Counted from the stretch's first letter, positions 1 through 5,905 are shown. The stretch: 6,019 nucleotides of DNA from an uncultured Eubacteriales bacterium (GCA_900321905.1 ONXZ01000092.1:1-6019), one strand, 5' to 3'. Notes: a model not told the origin generated them from the sequence alone. Numbers and translations: made by a program.

Positions 1-1
1 G

Positions 2-82
2 CAAAATGACATTGATATTCGCAATTTAAAAAAGGATATGCAAAGCGAAATCAATGATATTCAAACCATTCGATACGCATAA
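2..82 (+). CDS. 3' end of an unrecognised gene (partial, 26 residues)
   Basis: From base 2 one plus-strand frame stays open through 26 codons to a TAA at 80-82, while the other two plus frames hit stops within 30 bases. The visible tail ends in DIQTIRYA. It is rich in charged residues with hydrophobic residues at regular spacing (I, I, L, M, I, I), as in an amphipathic helix or coiled coil. No family can be recognised from so short a tail, and the gene body lies left of the window. It converges on the HTH gene ending at 124. The hairpin at 87-117 follows directly but has no T-run on this strand, so it is a poor terminator for this gene. The open frame is short enough to be chance. Confidence 0.42.
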   Translation, partial: QNDIDIRNLKKDMQSEINDIQTIRYA

Positions 83-117
83 AAATATCGCCCGAGTCTT
101 CAGATGATTCGGGCGAT
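81..117 (-). terminator. Intrinsic terminator of the HTH/TPR-like module
   Basis: Arms 87-98 and 106-117 pair over 12 positions with one G-T wobble around a 7-base loop (core ATCGCCCGA/TCGGGCGAT). Read on the minus strand the stem is followed by ATTTTTATG, which supplies the U-tract. It starts 7 bases past the stop codon of the HTH gene. On the plus strand no T-run follows the stem, so it acts mainly on minus-strand transcripts. Confidence 0.85.
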
Positions 118-123
118 TGCCTA

Positions 124-315
124 TTACAGATATTTTTGTTTACAGCGCTGTCTTTCCCATTTATCCAGATCGTCAGCGCGGATGTACCAGCGTGATTTAG
201 GTGCGTCGCTCAAACGAAATGCTGGGAAGTCTTCGCGATTTAGGAGTTCATAAATCTTATCATTTGAACAGTGGTAACGCTGTTTAAGTTCTTTAATTGT
301 CAGCAAATCATTCAA
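124..315 (-). CDS. Excisionase-type helix-turn-helix DNA-binding protein (63 aa)
   Basis: The product is a very small, probably cytosolic DNA-binding protein. The order LLTIKELKQRYHCSNDKIYELLN (residues 4-26) fits the winged-helix fold of the excisionase/MerR-like HTH_17 family: a 'LLTxKEL' first helix, then a recognition helix 'SNDKIYELL'. 'FPAFRLSDAPKSRWYIRADDLDKW' (30-53) fits the wing and the usual closing 'R-x-x-DL-x-x-W' segment. Full-length relatives are about 60-75 residues, so it is complete. The start is TTG (313-315): a good Shine-Dalgarno, AAGAAGGTGAT at 321-331, sits just upstream. TTG overlaps the TGA of the preceding gene as TTGA, which suggests translational coupling. Such proteins are often recombination directionality factors or repressors of mobile elements. 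No integrase is visible here, so a standalone regulator is equally possible. The target is unknown. Confidence 0.82.
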   Translation of the reverse strand: MNDLLTIKELKQRYHCSNDKIYELLNREDFPAFRLSDAPKSRWYIRADDLDKWERQRCKQKYL

Positions 316-737
316 AAGTTATCACCTTCTTTTACATCTTTGACATAAGAAAATCCAAGTTGCTTCATTTCTTTCTCGACTTCTCGATCTTCCGGTGTTT
401 TCCAAGCTTCCTGTTGAAGTGTTTTATAATCGATGTATTTTTTCGCCGGTAGTTCAAAAGTTTTATATTCACCGTTTTCAATATAATACTCGGCAAGGCG
501 AAGATATATTGTAACATCGTCATAAACATTAAGGTATTTGGATTCGTAAGCTGAAAGAATATACAGTATGCCTGTATCGTATTCTCCGTCTTTAATTTTG
601 TCCTCAGCAGCATTGATGATTAAATCGCCAATCATTTGCACATCTCTATGCTTTTTAATAAATTTATCTAAATCTTTTTGTGTATGACACTTTTCTAATT
701 CTGCTAAAAGGTCATCTAATATAACAAAGTCTTTCAT
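312..737 (-). CDS. Uncharacterised TPR-like helical protein (141 aa)
   Basis: I do not recognise the family with certainty. The protein is acidic, all-helical in appearance, with no signal peptide or membrane segment, so it is probably cytosolic. Two stretches look like degenerate tetratricopeptide helix pairs: 'AAEDKIKDGEYDTGILYILSAYE' (about residues 43-65) and 'YLRLAEYYIENGEYKTF' (about 77-93). Both have a 'DGEYD' or 'NGEYK' turn between helices. A protein-binding role is an inference. The ATG start (735-737) has AAGGA six bases upstream (744-748), and a promoter lies at 780-807. It is the first gene of a two-gene unit: its TGA overlaps the TTG start of the HTH gene, so the two are probably made together. 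Its codons are visibly more AT-rich than those of gdhA or clpC, compatible with later acquisition. Confidence 0.75.
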   Translation of the reverse strand: MKDFVILDDLLAELEKCHTQKDLDKFIKKHRDVQMIGDLIINAAEDKIKDGEYDTGILYILSAYESKYLNVYDDVTIYLRLAEYYIENGEYKTFELPAKKYIDYKTLQQEAWKTPEDREVEKEMKQLGFSYVKDVKEGDNF

Positions 738-779
738 ATATGTTCCTTAAAGTTTTCTATGAGTTTTATTTAGAATTTT

Positions 780-807
780 ATTATATCAAAGAAAACAAAT
801 AATGCAA
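780..807 (-). promoter_or_regulatory. Sigma-A-type promoter of the TPR-like/HTH module
   Basis: On the minus strand a perfect TATAAT (780-785) is preceded by TGA, giving an extended -10 (TGnTATAAT). A weak -35 TTGCAT (802-807) lies 16 bases further upstream. The extended -10 can compensate for the poor -35. Predicted transcription start is around 773, leaving a 5' leader of about 35 bases before the ATG at 737. Confidence 0.6.
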
Positions 808-835
808 CAGTGTGTCACATACTACAGCGAGCATA

Positions 836-855
836 GAATTTGTAATGACAAATTC
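836..855. repeat. Small perfect inverted repeat (8-base arms)
   Basis: GAATTTGT (836-843) and ACAAATTC (848-855) are perfect inverted copies around AATG. Neither strand carries a T-run directly after it, so it is not a clear terminator. It sits 10 bases from the edge of the larger palindromic element and may be part of the same dispersed intergenic repeat material. Together with the promoter at 780-807 and the element at 866-996 it accounts for most of the 312-base gap between the TPR-like gene and gdhA. I see no gene in that gap. Confidence 0.5.
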
Positions 856-861
856 GGAAAA

Positions 862-888
862 GAAAAAGGCTTCCCCTTGAGGGGAAGC
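862..888 (-). terminator. Intrinsic terminator, probable 3' end of the gdhA transcript
   Basis: Read on the minus strand, GCTTCCCCT and AGGGGAAGC form a perfect 9-bp stem around CA (bases 870-888 allowing the end pairs). It is followed by CTTTTTCTTTT, a strong U-tract. It is the first convincing minus-strand terminator after the gdhA stop, about 160 bases downstream. It is the left tip of the palindromic element at 866-996, so the element would supply the 3' end of gdhA. Confidence 0.72.
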
Positions 889-996
889 TGTTGAGCGAAG
901 CGAAACTGATGAGGTGGAAATAATCAAGAACATTTAAAGCTTACACCTCATCCGTCTTACCTTCGGCAATCCACCTTCCCCTCAAGGGGAAGGCTT
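866..996. repeat. MITE-like palindromic intergenic element (~131 bp)
   Basis: The two halves are imperfect inverted copies. Outer ends AAGGCTTCCCCTTGAGGGGA (from 866) and its counterpart ending at 996 match with one or two mismatches. Looser matching continues inward to GATGAGGTG (908-916) and its exact complement CACCTCATC (944-952), leaving a centre of 27 bases (917-943). Each tip is itself a palindrome (TTCCCC-TTGA-GGGGAA). There is no coding capacity. Size, terminal inverted repeats and intergenic position fit a non-autonomous MITE or similar dispersed element. I cannot see a clean target-site duplication, so the exact borders are uncertain. Confidence 0.72.
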
Positions 997-1003
997 ATTT
1001 TTA
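974..1003 (+). terminator. Plus-facing intrinsic terminator at the right tip of the element
   Basis: CCTTCCCCT (974-982) and AGGGGAAGG (985-993) form a perfect 9-bp stem, followed on the plus strand by CTTATTTTTATT. No plus-strand gene is visible upstream of it. It would therefore block plus-strand read-through into the antisense of gdhA rather than end a known gene. Confidence 0.5.
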
Positions 1004-1049
1004 TTAACTTCTTTATGACGGGTGCCCCAATCGGGAAGCATTTTTGTTA

Positions 1050-2399
1050 TTAATAAATACCCTGTTCGAGCATAGCCTGTGCAACCTTTTCAAAGCCTGC
1101 GATGTTAGCGCCTGCAACAAGGTTGTAGCCCATACCGTAACGGTCTGCTGCTTCCATTGAAATCTTGTGAATTTCAATCATAGCGTTGTGGAGTCTTTCA
1201 TCAACTTCCTCTGCAGTCCAGCGGAGTCTTTGCGAGTTCTGGCTCATCTCAAGACCCGATACGCAAACGCCGCCTGCGTTAACTGCCTTTGAAGGTGCGA
1301 TGATAACGCCCTCAGTTTCCATAAAGAGGTCAAATGCTTCCTCAGTAGTAGGCATATTTGCAACCTCAATGTAGTATTTTGTGCCGTTAGCGATAATCTT
1401 TTTAGCCTCGTCGAGAGTTACTTCGTTCTGAGTAGCGCAAGGCATAGCAACGTCAACTTTAACGCCCCAGGGCTTTTCACCTGCGTGGAATTCGCAGCCG
1501 AACTTGTCTGCATAATCCTGAGCCTTATCTCTGCCTGAAGCACGCATTTCAAGAAGGTAATTAATCTTTTCGTCAGTTACGATACCGTCCGGGTCGTAAA
1601 CGTATCCGTCAGGACCGGAAATTGTAACAGCCTTGCCGCCGAGTTCAGCAATCTTCTTTGCTGCGCCCCATGCAACGTTGCCGAAACCTGAAAGAGCAAA
1701 TGTCTTGCCCTTGATATCGTCATTTTCGTGCTTAAATACTTCGCAAGCATAGTAAACTGCGCCGTAGCCTGTAGCCTCAGGACGGATAAGAGAACCGCCG
1801 TATGTAAGACCTTTACCTGTGAGAACGCCGTTCTGATAAGCGTCACGGATTCTCTTGTACTGACCGAAGAGGTAGCCGATTTCTCTGCCGCCTACGCCGA
1901 TGTCGCCTGCAGGAACGTCAACATCAGGACCGATGTGGCGCTGAAGTTCTGTCATAAACGCCTGGCAGAAACGCATAATTTCGCCGTTGCTTCTGCCGCG
2001 AGGGTCGAAGTCAGAGCCGCCCTTGCCGCCGCCCATCGGCAGACCTGTAAGTGAGTTCTTGAAAGTCTGCTCAAAGCCGAGGAAGTACATAATTGAAGCA
2101 TTTACTGTCGGGTGGAAACGAAGTCCGCCCTTGTAAGGACCGATAGCAGAGTTAAACTGAACACGGAAACCTCTGTTAACCTGTGTTTTGCCGTTGTCGT
2201 CAACCCATGCAACGCGGAAACAGATGAACCTTTCAGGCTCAACCATTCTGCCGAGGATATCGTTTTCCTCAAGTGCCGGATTTTCAGCAACTACGCCCTC
2301 AAGTGAGCGAAGAACCTCTTTAACACACTGGATAAATTCCGGCTTTTCGCTATCGCGTTTTTCGACTCTTGCGATTACGCTTTCAATGTATTCGTTCAA
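1050..2399 (-). CDS. gdhA: Glutamate dehydrogenase, hexameric Clostridium type (449 aa)
   Basis: Catalyses the reversible conversion of glutamate to 2-oxoglutarate and ammonia in the cytosol. The protein is full length. Residues equivalent to the Clostridium symbiosum active site are all present at a constant +1 offset: K90, K114, catalytic K126 in 'PMGGGKGG' (121-128), A164, D166, T194, V378 and S381. The Rossmann cofactor domain follows with 'SGFGNVAWG' (237-245). F239, P263 and D264 match the NAD-type C. symbiosum enzyme rather than the NADP-type E. coli enzyme, so NAD preference is inferred. The start is TTG at 2397-2399. It has AAAGGAG nine bases upstream (2409-2415) and gives the expected N-terminus MNEYIESVI. 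The in-frame ATG at 2438 falls at the predicted transcription start and lacks a usable leader. The gene is monocistronic and divergent from rubrerythrin; its likely 3' end is the hairpin at 862-888. Confidence 0.97.
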   Translation of the reverse strand: MNEYIESVIARVEKRDSEKPEFIQCVKEVLRSLEGVVAENPALEENDILGRMVEPERFICFRVAWVDDNGKTQVNRGFRVQFNSAIGPYKGGLRFHPTVNASIMYFLGFEQTFKNSLTGLPMGGGKGGSDFDPRGRSNGEIMRFCQAFMTELQRHIGPDVDVPAGDIGVGGREIGYLFGQYKRIRDAYQNGVLTGKGLTYGGSLIRPEATGYGAVYYACEVFKHENDDIKGKTFALSGFGNVAWGAAKKIAELGGKAVTISGPDGYVYDPDGIVTDEKINYLLEMRASGRDKAQDYADKFGCEFHAGEKPWGVKVDVAMPCATQNEVTLDEAKKIIANGTKYYIEVANMPTTEEAFDLFMETEGVIIAPSKAVNAGGVCVSGLEMSQNSQRLRWTAEEVDERLHNAMIEIHKISMEAADRYGMGYNLVAGANIAGFEKVAQAMLEQGIY

Positions 2400-2441
2400 A
2401 ATAATCCACTCCTTTTTCTGAATACAAATATTTACCATTAT

Positions 2442-2470
2442 ATTTTACAACTGTACAGAGTGTATGTCAA
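2442..2470 (-). promoter_or_regulatory. Sigma-A promoter of gdhA
   Basis: On the minus strand a perfect TTGACA (2465-2470) is followed, after exactly 17 bases, by TAAAAT (2442-2447). Transcription would begin near 2435, giving a ~36-base leader with the Shine-Dalgarno at 2409-2415. This is the strongest promoter match in the window. Confidence 0.85.
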
Positions 2471-2479
2471 TGATTTTAT

Positions 2480-2533
2480 ATAAAAAATAAAAGCCAAATA
2501 CCGCATTGATTCAGTAAGTCTGCGGTTTTTGGC
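2480..2533 (-). terminator. Minus-strand intrinsic terminator upstream of the gdhA promoter
   Basis: Arms 2493-2505 and 2521-2533 (GCCAAATACCGCA and TGCGGTTTTTGGC) pair over 13 positions with one T-T mismatch around a 15-base loop. Read on the minus strand the stem is followed by TTTTATTTTTTATA. It lies between the divergent gdhA and rubrerythrin genes, just upstream of the gdhA -35 box. No minus-strand gene is visible that it could terminate. It may insulate gdhA from antisense transcription or end a small RNA. Confidence 0.65.
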
Positions 2534-2567
2534 AACGTCATATTTTTCAGTGCAAAAAAACAAAAAG

Positions 2568-2596
2568 TTGATAAACAATCTAAAATGTGGTAAAAT
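2568..2596 (+). promoter_or_regulatory. Sigma-A promoter of the rubrerythrin gene
   Basis: TTGATA (2568-2573), a 17-base spacer and TAAAAT (2591-2596), with TGG directly before the -10 giving an extended -10. Predicted start is near 2603. The leader of ~45 bases is AT-rich and carries GGAGG at 2636-2640. I see no clear PerR-type operator (TTATAATNATTATAA) around it. Confidence 0.8.
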
Positions 2597-2648
2597 ACAT
2601 ACAAACACAAAAAAATATATAAAAAATATAATTTCGGAGGTAAAATTT

Positions 2649-3197
2649 ATGGCAAGCAAAACAAATCCCTATACAGGAACACAAACAGAAAAGAATCTCG
2701 AAGCAGCCTTTGCTGGAGAAAGCCAGGCAAGAAACAAATACACCTACTTTGCTTCTGTCGCTAAAAAAGAGGGTTACGAGCAGATTTCCGCCCTCTTCCT
2801 GAAAACTGCCGACAATGAAAAGGAACACGCAAAAATGTGGTTCAAGGAACTTAACGGAATCGGCTCAACGCCGGAAAACCTTGAAGCGGCGGCTGACGGC
2901 GAAAACTATGAGTGGACCGATATGTACGACGAATTTGCAAAAACCGCAGAGGAGGAAGGCTTCAAAGCACTTGCAGCAAAATTCAGAATGGTTGCGGCAA
3001 TCGAAAAGGCTCACGAGGAAAGATACCGCGCTTTGCTTAAAAACATTCAGATGAACGAGGTTTTTGAAAAGAGCGAGGTTAAGGTCTGGGAAGGCAGAAA
3101 CTGCGGCCATATCGTTGTAGGAACAAAGGCTCCGCAGGTTTGCCCTGTCTGCGCACATCCGCAAAGTTTCTTTGAAATCCGCGAAGAAAACTATTAA
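2649..3197 (+). CDS. rbr: Rubrerythrin with an incomplete rubredoxin-like domain (182 aa)
   Basis: A cytosolic non-haem diiron protein; the family reduces hydrogen peroxide in anaerobes using electrons passed through a C-terminal rubredoxin-like domain. The N-terminal four-helix ferritin-like domain (about 14-135) keeps all expected ligands: E24 in 'FAGESQAR', E57 and H60 in 'NEKEH', E85 and E88 in '[10 protein letters not shown]', E119 and H122 in 'EKAHEERY'. The C-terminal domain (about 143-180) has C152, C165 and C168 ('NCGH', 'CPVC'). The first cysteine of the usual W-x-C-x-x-C-G is glycine here (G149 in 'VWEGRNCG'), so only three of four iron ligands remain. The start is ATG at 2649, eight bases after GGAGG (2636-2640); longer in-frame starts fall upstream of the promoter -10. 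The gene is monocistronic and converges on clpC. Confidence 0.94.
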   Translation: MASKTNPYTGTQTEKNLEAAFAGESQARNKYTYFASVAKKEGYEQISALFLKTADNEKEHAKMWFKELNGIGSTPENLEAAADGENYEWTDMYDEFAKTAEEEGFKALAAKFRMVAAIEKAHEERYRALLKNIQMNEVFEKSEVKVWEGRNCGHIVVGTKAPQVCPVCAHPQSFFEIREENY

Positions 3198-3243
3198 AAA
3201 CCTCCCGCCGACAGAAATCGGCACCCGATTATATTATCAAAAA

Positions 3244-3269
3244 CGGCTCTCCTTTTTACGGGAGAGCCG
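3244..3269. terminator. Shared terminator between rubrerythrin and clpC
   Basis: CGGCTCTCC (3244-3252) and GGAGAGCCG (3261-3269) form a perfect 9-bp stem around an 8-base loop. On the minus strand it is followed by TTTTTGATAAT, a good U-tract, so it is the clpC terminator, 8 bases past the stop. On the plus strand CTATTTGTTT follows, a weaker tract that could still serve rubrerythrin. A small 5-bp hairpin (3207-3222) nearer the rubrerythrin stop lacks a T-run. Confidence 0.82.
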
Positions 3270-3277
3270 CTATTTGT

Positions 3278-5707
3278 TTAGTTGAATGTGAACTTGCCGT
3301 CTGTGTAATCAACCTTGCACGTTGTGTTAGGTTTGATTTTTTCCTCAAGGATGAGTTCGCTGATAGGGTCCTCGATTTTTGACTGAATCGCCCTGCGCAA
3401 CGGTCTCGCGCCGTAGGTTTTGTCAAAACCGGCGTCTGCAAGTGCGGAAATTGCGCTGTCGCTGAACTCAATATCAATGTCCATATCTTTAAGACGTTTT
3501 TTGAGAGTTGCAAGCATACGGCGTGCAATCTCTTCGATATCGTCCTTTTCGAGTTGAGTGAACACGATAATTTCATCAAGCCTGTTAAGGAATTCCGGCT
3601 TGAAAGTACGCTTGAGGTCAGGCATAACAAGTTCTTCAATAGTTTTGTTTTTGTCGCCCTCATCGCCACCGAAACCGAGTGCCTGCGTGCCGTCTGTGAG
3701 TTTAGTAGCGCCGACGTTAGATGTCATAATGATAATCGCATTTTTAAACGACACCTGTCTGCCCTGCGAGTCGGTAAGAACACCGTCCTCAAGAATTTGC
3801 AGGAGCATATTGAACACATCGGGGTGCGCCTTTTCAATCTCGTCAAACAGAACTACGCTGTAAGGCTTGCGGCGGATTTTTTCCGTAAGTTGACCGCCCT
3901 CGTCAAAACCGACATAGCCCGGAGGCGAACCGATAAGTTTAGACACGGTATGCTTTTCCATATACTCGGACATATCGAGTTTGATAATAGCGTTTTCATC
4001 GCCGAACATCGCTTCCGCAAGAGTTTTGCAGAGTTCGGTTTTACCAACGCCCGTAGGGCCGAGGAAGATAAACGAGCCGATAGGTCTGTTAGGATTTTTA
4101 AGTCCTACCCTGCCGCGGCGGATAGCCTTTGAGATAGCGGATACCGCCTTGTCCTGACCGACAATACGCTTGTGGAGAATGTTCTCCATATCGAGCAGGC
4201 GCTCGCTTTCCTCTTTGGTGAGTTGGTTAACGGGGATACCCGTCCACGACGAAACTACCGCTGCAATCTCGTCTGTTGTAACGGACTTCACCTCGTGTGA
4301 CGAGGAGTTGCGCCACTTTTCTTTTTCATCTTTCAGGAGTTCCTGCAGGCTGCTCTGCTTGTCGCGGAATTTTGCTGCAGACTCAAAGTCCTGCGCTGTG
4401 ATAGCGGACTGTTTTTCCTGTTCAAGGCGTTTGATTTCGTCCTCCATATCTTTGAGGTTTTGCGGCATTGTGTAGGTCTTGAGCCTTACAACGGAAGCCG
4501 CCTCGTCGATAAGGTCGATAGCCTTGTCAGGCAAAAATCTGTCAGCAATATAGCGTGACGACATCTTGACAGCGTTTTCAATCGCTTCATCGGTGATTTT
4601 AACCTTGTGGTGCGCTTCGTACCTGTCGCGCAGACCGCGCAGAATTTCGACAGTTTCCTCCTCTGTCGGCTCGCCGACCATTACAGGCTGAAAACGTCTT
4701 TCAAGCGCTGCGTCTTTTTCGATATTCTTGCGGTATTCGTCTATTGTAGTTGCGCCGATAACCTGCAGTTCGCCCCTTGCGAGCGACGGTTTGAGTATGT
4801 TTGCAGCGTCAACTGCACCCTCTGCCGCGCCTGCGCCCATAATGGTATGCACCTCGTCAATAAAGAGGATTACGTCTTTTGCCGCCTTGACCTCGTCCAT
4901 CGCTTTTTTGATACGTTCCTCAAAGTCGCCGCGGTACTTTGTACCCGCTACCATTGAGGTGAGGTCGAGCGCAACAATCTTTTTGTCGCGCAGCATTTCA
5001 GGCACTTCGTCCTGAACGATTTTGAGCGCAAGACCCTCTGCGATTGCGGTTTTGCCTACGCCCGGCTCGCCGATAAGACAAGGGTTATTCTTGTTGCGGC
5101 GCGAGAGAATCTGAACAACTCTTTTAATCTCGTTTTCTCTGCCGATTACAGGGTCAATTTTGCCCTCTTTAGCCTCGGCTGTCAGGTCGTGGCCGAACTC
5201 GTCAAGCGTCGGAGTTTTGCTCTTGCCCTTCTTGCCTGTTTTGGCGTTTCTGCCCGTGTCGGTTTCACCGCTTGAGAGTGTTTCAACCAAATCTTCAAGC
5301 AGCGCGTTTTCGTCAACGCCGAGTTCGTTAAGGAACTTAACGGCGTATGAATCGGTTTCCTTAATAAGCGAGATGAGCAGATGCTCAGTGCCGACAAAGG
5401 AGTGGGTCATACCCCTTGCAATCTGAAACGACAGTTCAATAATTCGCTTTGAGCGCGGGGTAAAATCTTCAGGAGTAAGGCGCGTAGGGTTGCCTGTGCC
5501 GATTTGTGTTTTGATAAGATTGTCCACATCGTCAAAGTAAACGCCTTTGTCGTCAAGCACGCTTGCCGCAACGCCTGTGCCTTCGCGAAGCAGACCGATT
5601 AATATGTGTTCGCTGCCGATATAATTATGTCCGTATTCTTCAGCAGACTTGATTGCGAGGTTAAGCACCTCGTTTGCTTTTTGGGTGAAAGAGTTGAATT
5701 TGTACAT
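3278..5707 (-). CDS. clpC: ClpC-type AAA+ unfoldase, subunit of the Clp protease (809 aa)
   Basis: A cytosolic ATP-driven unfoldase that feeds damaged or regulatory proteins to ClpP. Domains in order: double Clp N-repeat (about 1-145); linker (146-165); AAA+ D1 with Walker A GEPGVGKT (213-220), pore loop 'GTKYRGD' (255-261), Walker B ILFIDE (280-285) and 'LERRF' arginine finger (335-339); UVR/middle coiled coil (about 418-460), the adaptor-binding hallmark of ClpC; AAA+ D2 with Walker A GPTGVGKT (550-557), pore loop GYVGF (597-601), Walker B VVLFDE (618-623), 'LNRLDE' (707-712) and sensor-2 GARPLRR (766-772). LGF (677-679) sits where ClpC carries its ClpP-docking loop, supporting a protease partner. 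Length is normal. The ATG start has AAAGGAG nine bases upstream (5717-5723). ctsR, mcsA and mcsB are not upstream, unlike in Bacillus. No exact CtsR box or CIRCE element is visible. Confidence 0.97.
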   Translation of the reverse strand: MYKFNSFTQKANEVLNLAIKSAEEYGHNYIGSEHILIGLLREGTGVAASVLDDKGVYFDDVDNLIKTQIGTGNPTRLTPEDFTPRSKRIIELSFQIARGMTHSFVGTEHLLISLIKETDSYAVKFLNELGVDENALLEDLVETLSSGETDTGRNAKTGKKGKSKTPTLDEFGHDLTAEAKEGKIDPVIGRENEIKRVVQILSRRNKNNPCLIGEPGVGKTAIAEGLALKIVQDEVPEMLRDKKIVALDLTSMVAGTKYRGDFEERIKKAMDEVKAAKDVILFIDEVHTIMGAGAAEGAVDAANILKPSLARGELQVIGATTIDEYRKNIEKDAALERRFQPVMVGEPTEEETVEILRGLRDRYEAHHKVKITDEAIENAVKMSSRYIADRFLPDKAIDLIDEAASVVRLKTYTMPQNLKDMEDEIKRLEQEKQSAITAQDFESAAKFRDKQSSLQELLKDEKEKWRNSSSHEVKSVTTDEIAAVVSSWTGIPVNQLTKEESERLLDMENILHKRIVGQDKAVSAISKAIRRGRVGLKNPNRPIGSFIFLGPTGVGKTELCKTLAEAMFGDENAIIKLDMSEYMEKHTVSKLIGSPPGYVGFDEGGQLTEKIRRKPYSVVLFDEIEKAHPDVFNMLLQILEDGVLTDSQGRQVSFKNAIIIMTSNVGATKLTDGTQALGFGGDEGDKNKTIEELVMPDLKRTFKPEFLNRLDEIIVFTQLEKDDIEEIARRMLATLKKRLKDMDIDIEFSDSAISALADAGFDKTYGARPLRRAIQSKIEDPISELILEEKIKPNTTCKVDYTDGKFTFN

Positions 5708-5737
5708 AAGTCATTACTCCTTTCTGTCGTAAATTCA

Positions 5738-5852
5738 GGCTCAAGGATTGCCCTGCGGGCAAAAGGCTCAAGGCTCAAGAGAGTGGACGGGCGTTGCCCG
5801 TACCCATTATATATTTGGTTTATAAACCTTGAGTCTTGCGTGCGCAGCACGC
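5738..5852. repeat. Cluster of short palindromes and CTCAAGG repeats upstream of clpC
   Basis: Three hairpins share the same geometry, 6-base perfect arms around 3 bases: TTGCCC-TGC-GGGCAA (5748-5762), ACGGGC-GTT-GCCCGT (5787-5801) and GCGTGC-GCA-GCACGC (5838-5852). GGCTCAAGG occurs at 5738 and 5765, with GGCTCAAGA overlapping at 5772. The inverse CCTTGAG is at 5827-5833, so 5738-5835 is bounded by inverted GRCTCAAGG ends. There is no coding capacity. It looks like dispersed REP-like intergenic repeat material lying inside the clpC leader and promoter region. Confidence 0.55.
5806..5834 (-). promoter_or_regulatory. Candidate clpC promoter overlapped by a palindrome
   Basis: On the minus strand a perfect TATAAT lies at 5806-5811, about 100 bases upstream of the clpC start. 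The -35 at the right distance (5829-5834, ACTCAA) is poor. A perfect 12-base palindrome, GGTTTATAAACC (5817-5828), fills the spacer and could be an operator or an activator site that makes up for the weak -35. This is suggestive rather than certain. Confidence 0.42.
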
Positions 5853-5883
5853 TCCTTATGAGCGCAGCGAATTCCTCGAGTCT

Positions 5884-5905
5884 GCGAAACGCTATAGCGT
5901 TTCGC
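5884..5905. repeat. Perfect 22-base palindrome at a gene end
   Basis: GCGAAACGCTA (5884-5894) is followed immediately by its exact reverse complement (5895-5905). It overlaps the last four sense codons and the TAG stop of the partial minus-strand gene at 5892-6019. No T-run follows on the minus strand. On the plus strand TATTTTT begins five bases later. It could be a processing or terminator structure, a protein-binding site, or another intergenic repeat. Confidence 0.6.

Noticed and set aside
866..996. The paired repeats as a minimal CRISPR array
   Set aside because: The copies are inverted rather than direct, there are only two, and no spacer periodicity or cas gene is present.
1022..1045. 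Hairpin TGCCCC/GGGAAGCA followed by TTTTT as a terminator next to the gdhA stop
   Set aside because: The stem needs a two-base bulge and the T-run is on the plus strand, where no gene leads into it. On the minus strand no U-tract follows.
738..1049. A hidden small gene or RNA in the gap between the TPR-like gene and gdhA
   Set aside because: No frame with a start, ribosome binding site and sensible composition was found. The content is explained by a promoter, a small inverted repeat and the palindromic element.
1728..2054. Plus-strand frames opposite gdhA and clpC (for example 1728-2054, 3554-4132, 4607-4957)
   Set aside because: They are antisense shadows of well-conserved genes, with no ribosome binding sites and no recognisable domains.
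2529..2648. A 40-residue N-terminal extension of rubrerythrin from an upstream in-frame ATG
   Set aside because: It spans the predicted promoter, so most of it would not be transcribed. GGAGG at 2636-2640 places the start at 2649, which gives the normal family N-terminus.
2438..2659. A minus-strand frame encoding a Phe/Ile-rich, membrane-like 73-residue peptide between gdhA and rubrerythrin
   Set aside because: The hydrophobicity comes from reading AT-rich promoter DNA. The frame crosses both promoters and a terminator and has no convincing ribosome binding site.
5765..5780. CTCAAGG tandem repeats as a CtsR operator
   Set aside because: The CtsR box needs tandem RGTCAAA heptamers three bases apart. 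The repeats here read GGCTCAAGG and overlap, and they lie downstream of the candidate -10.
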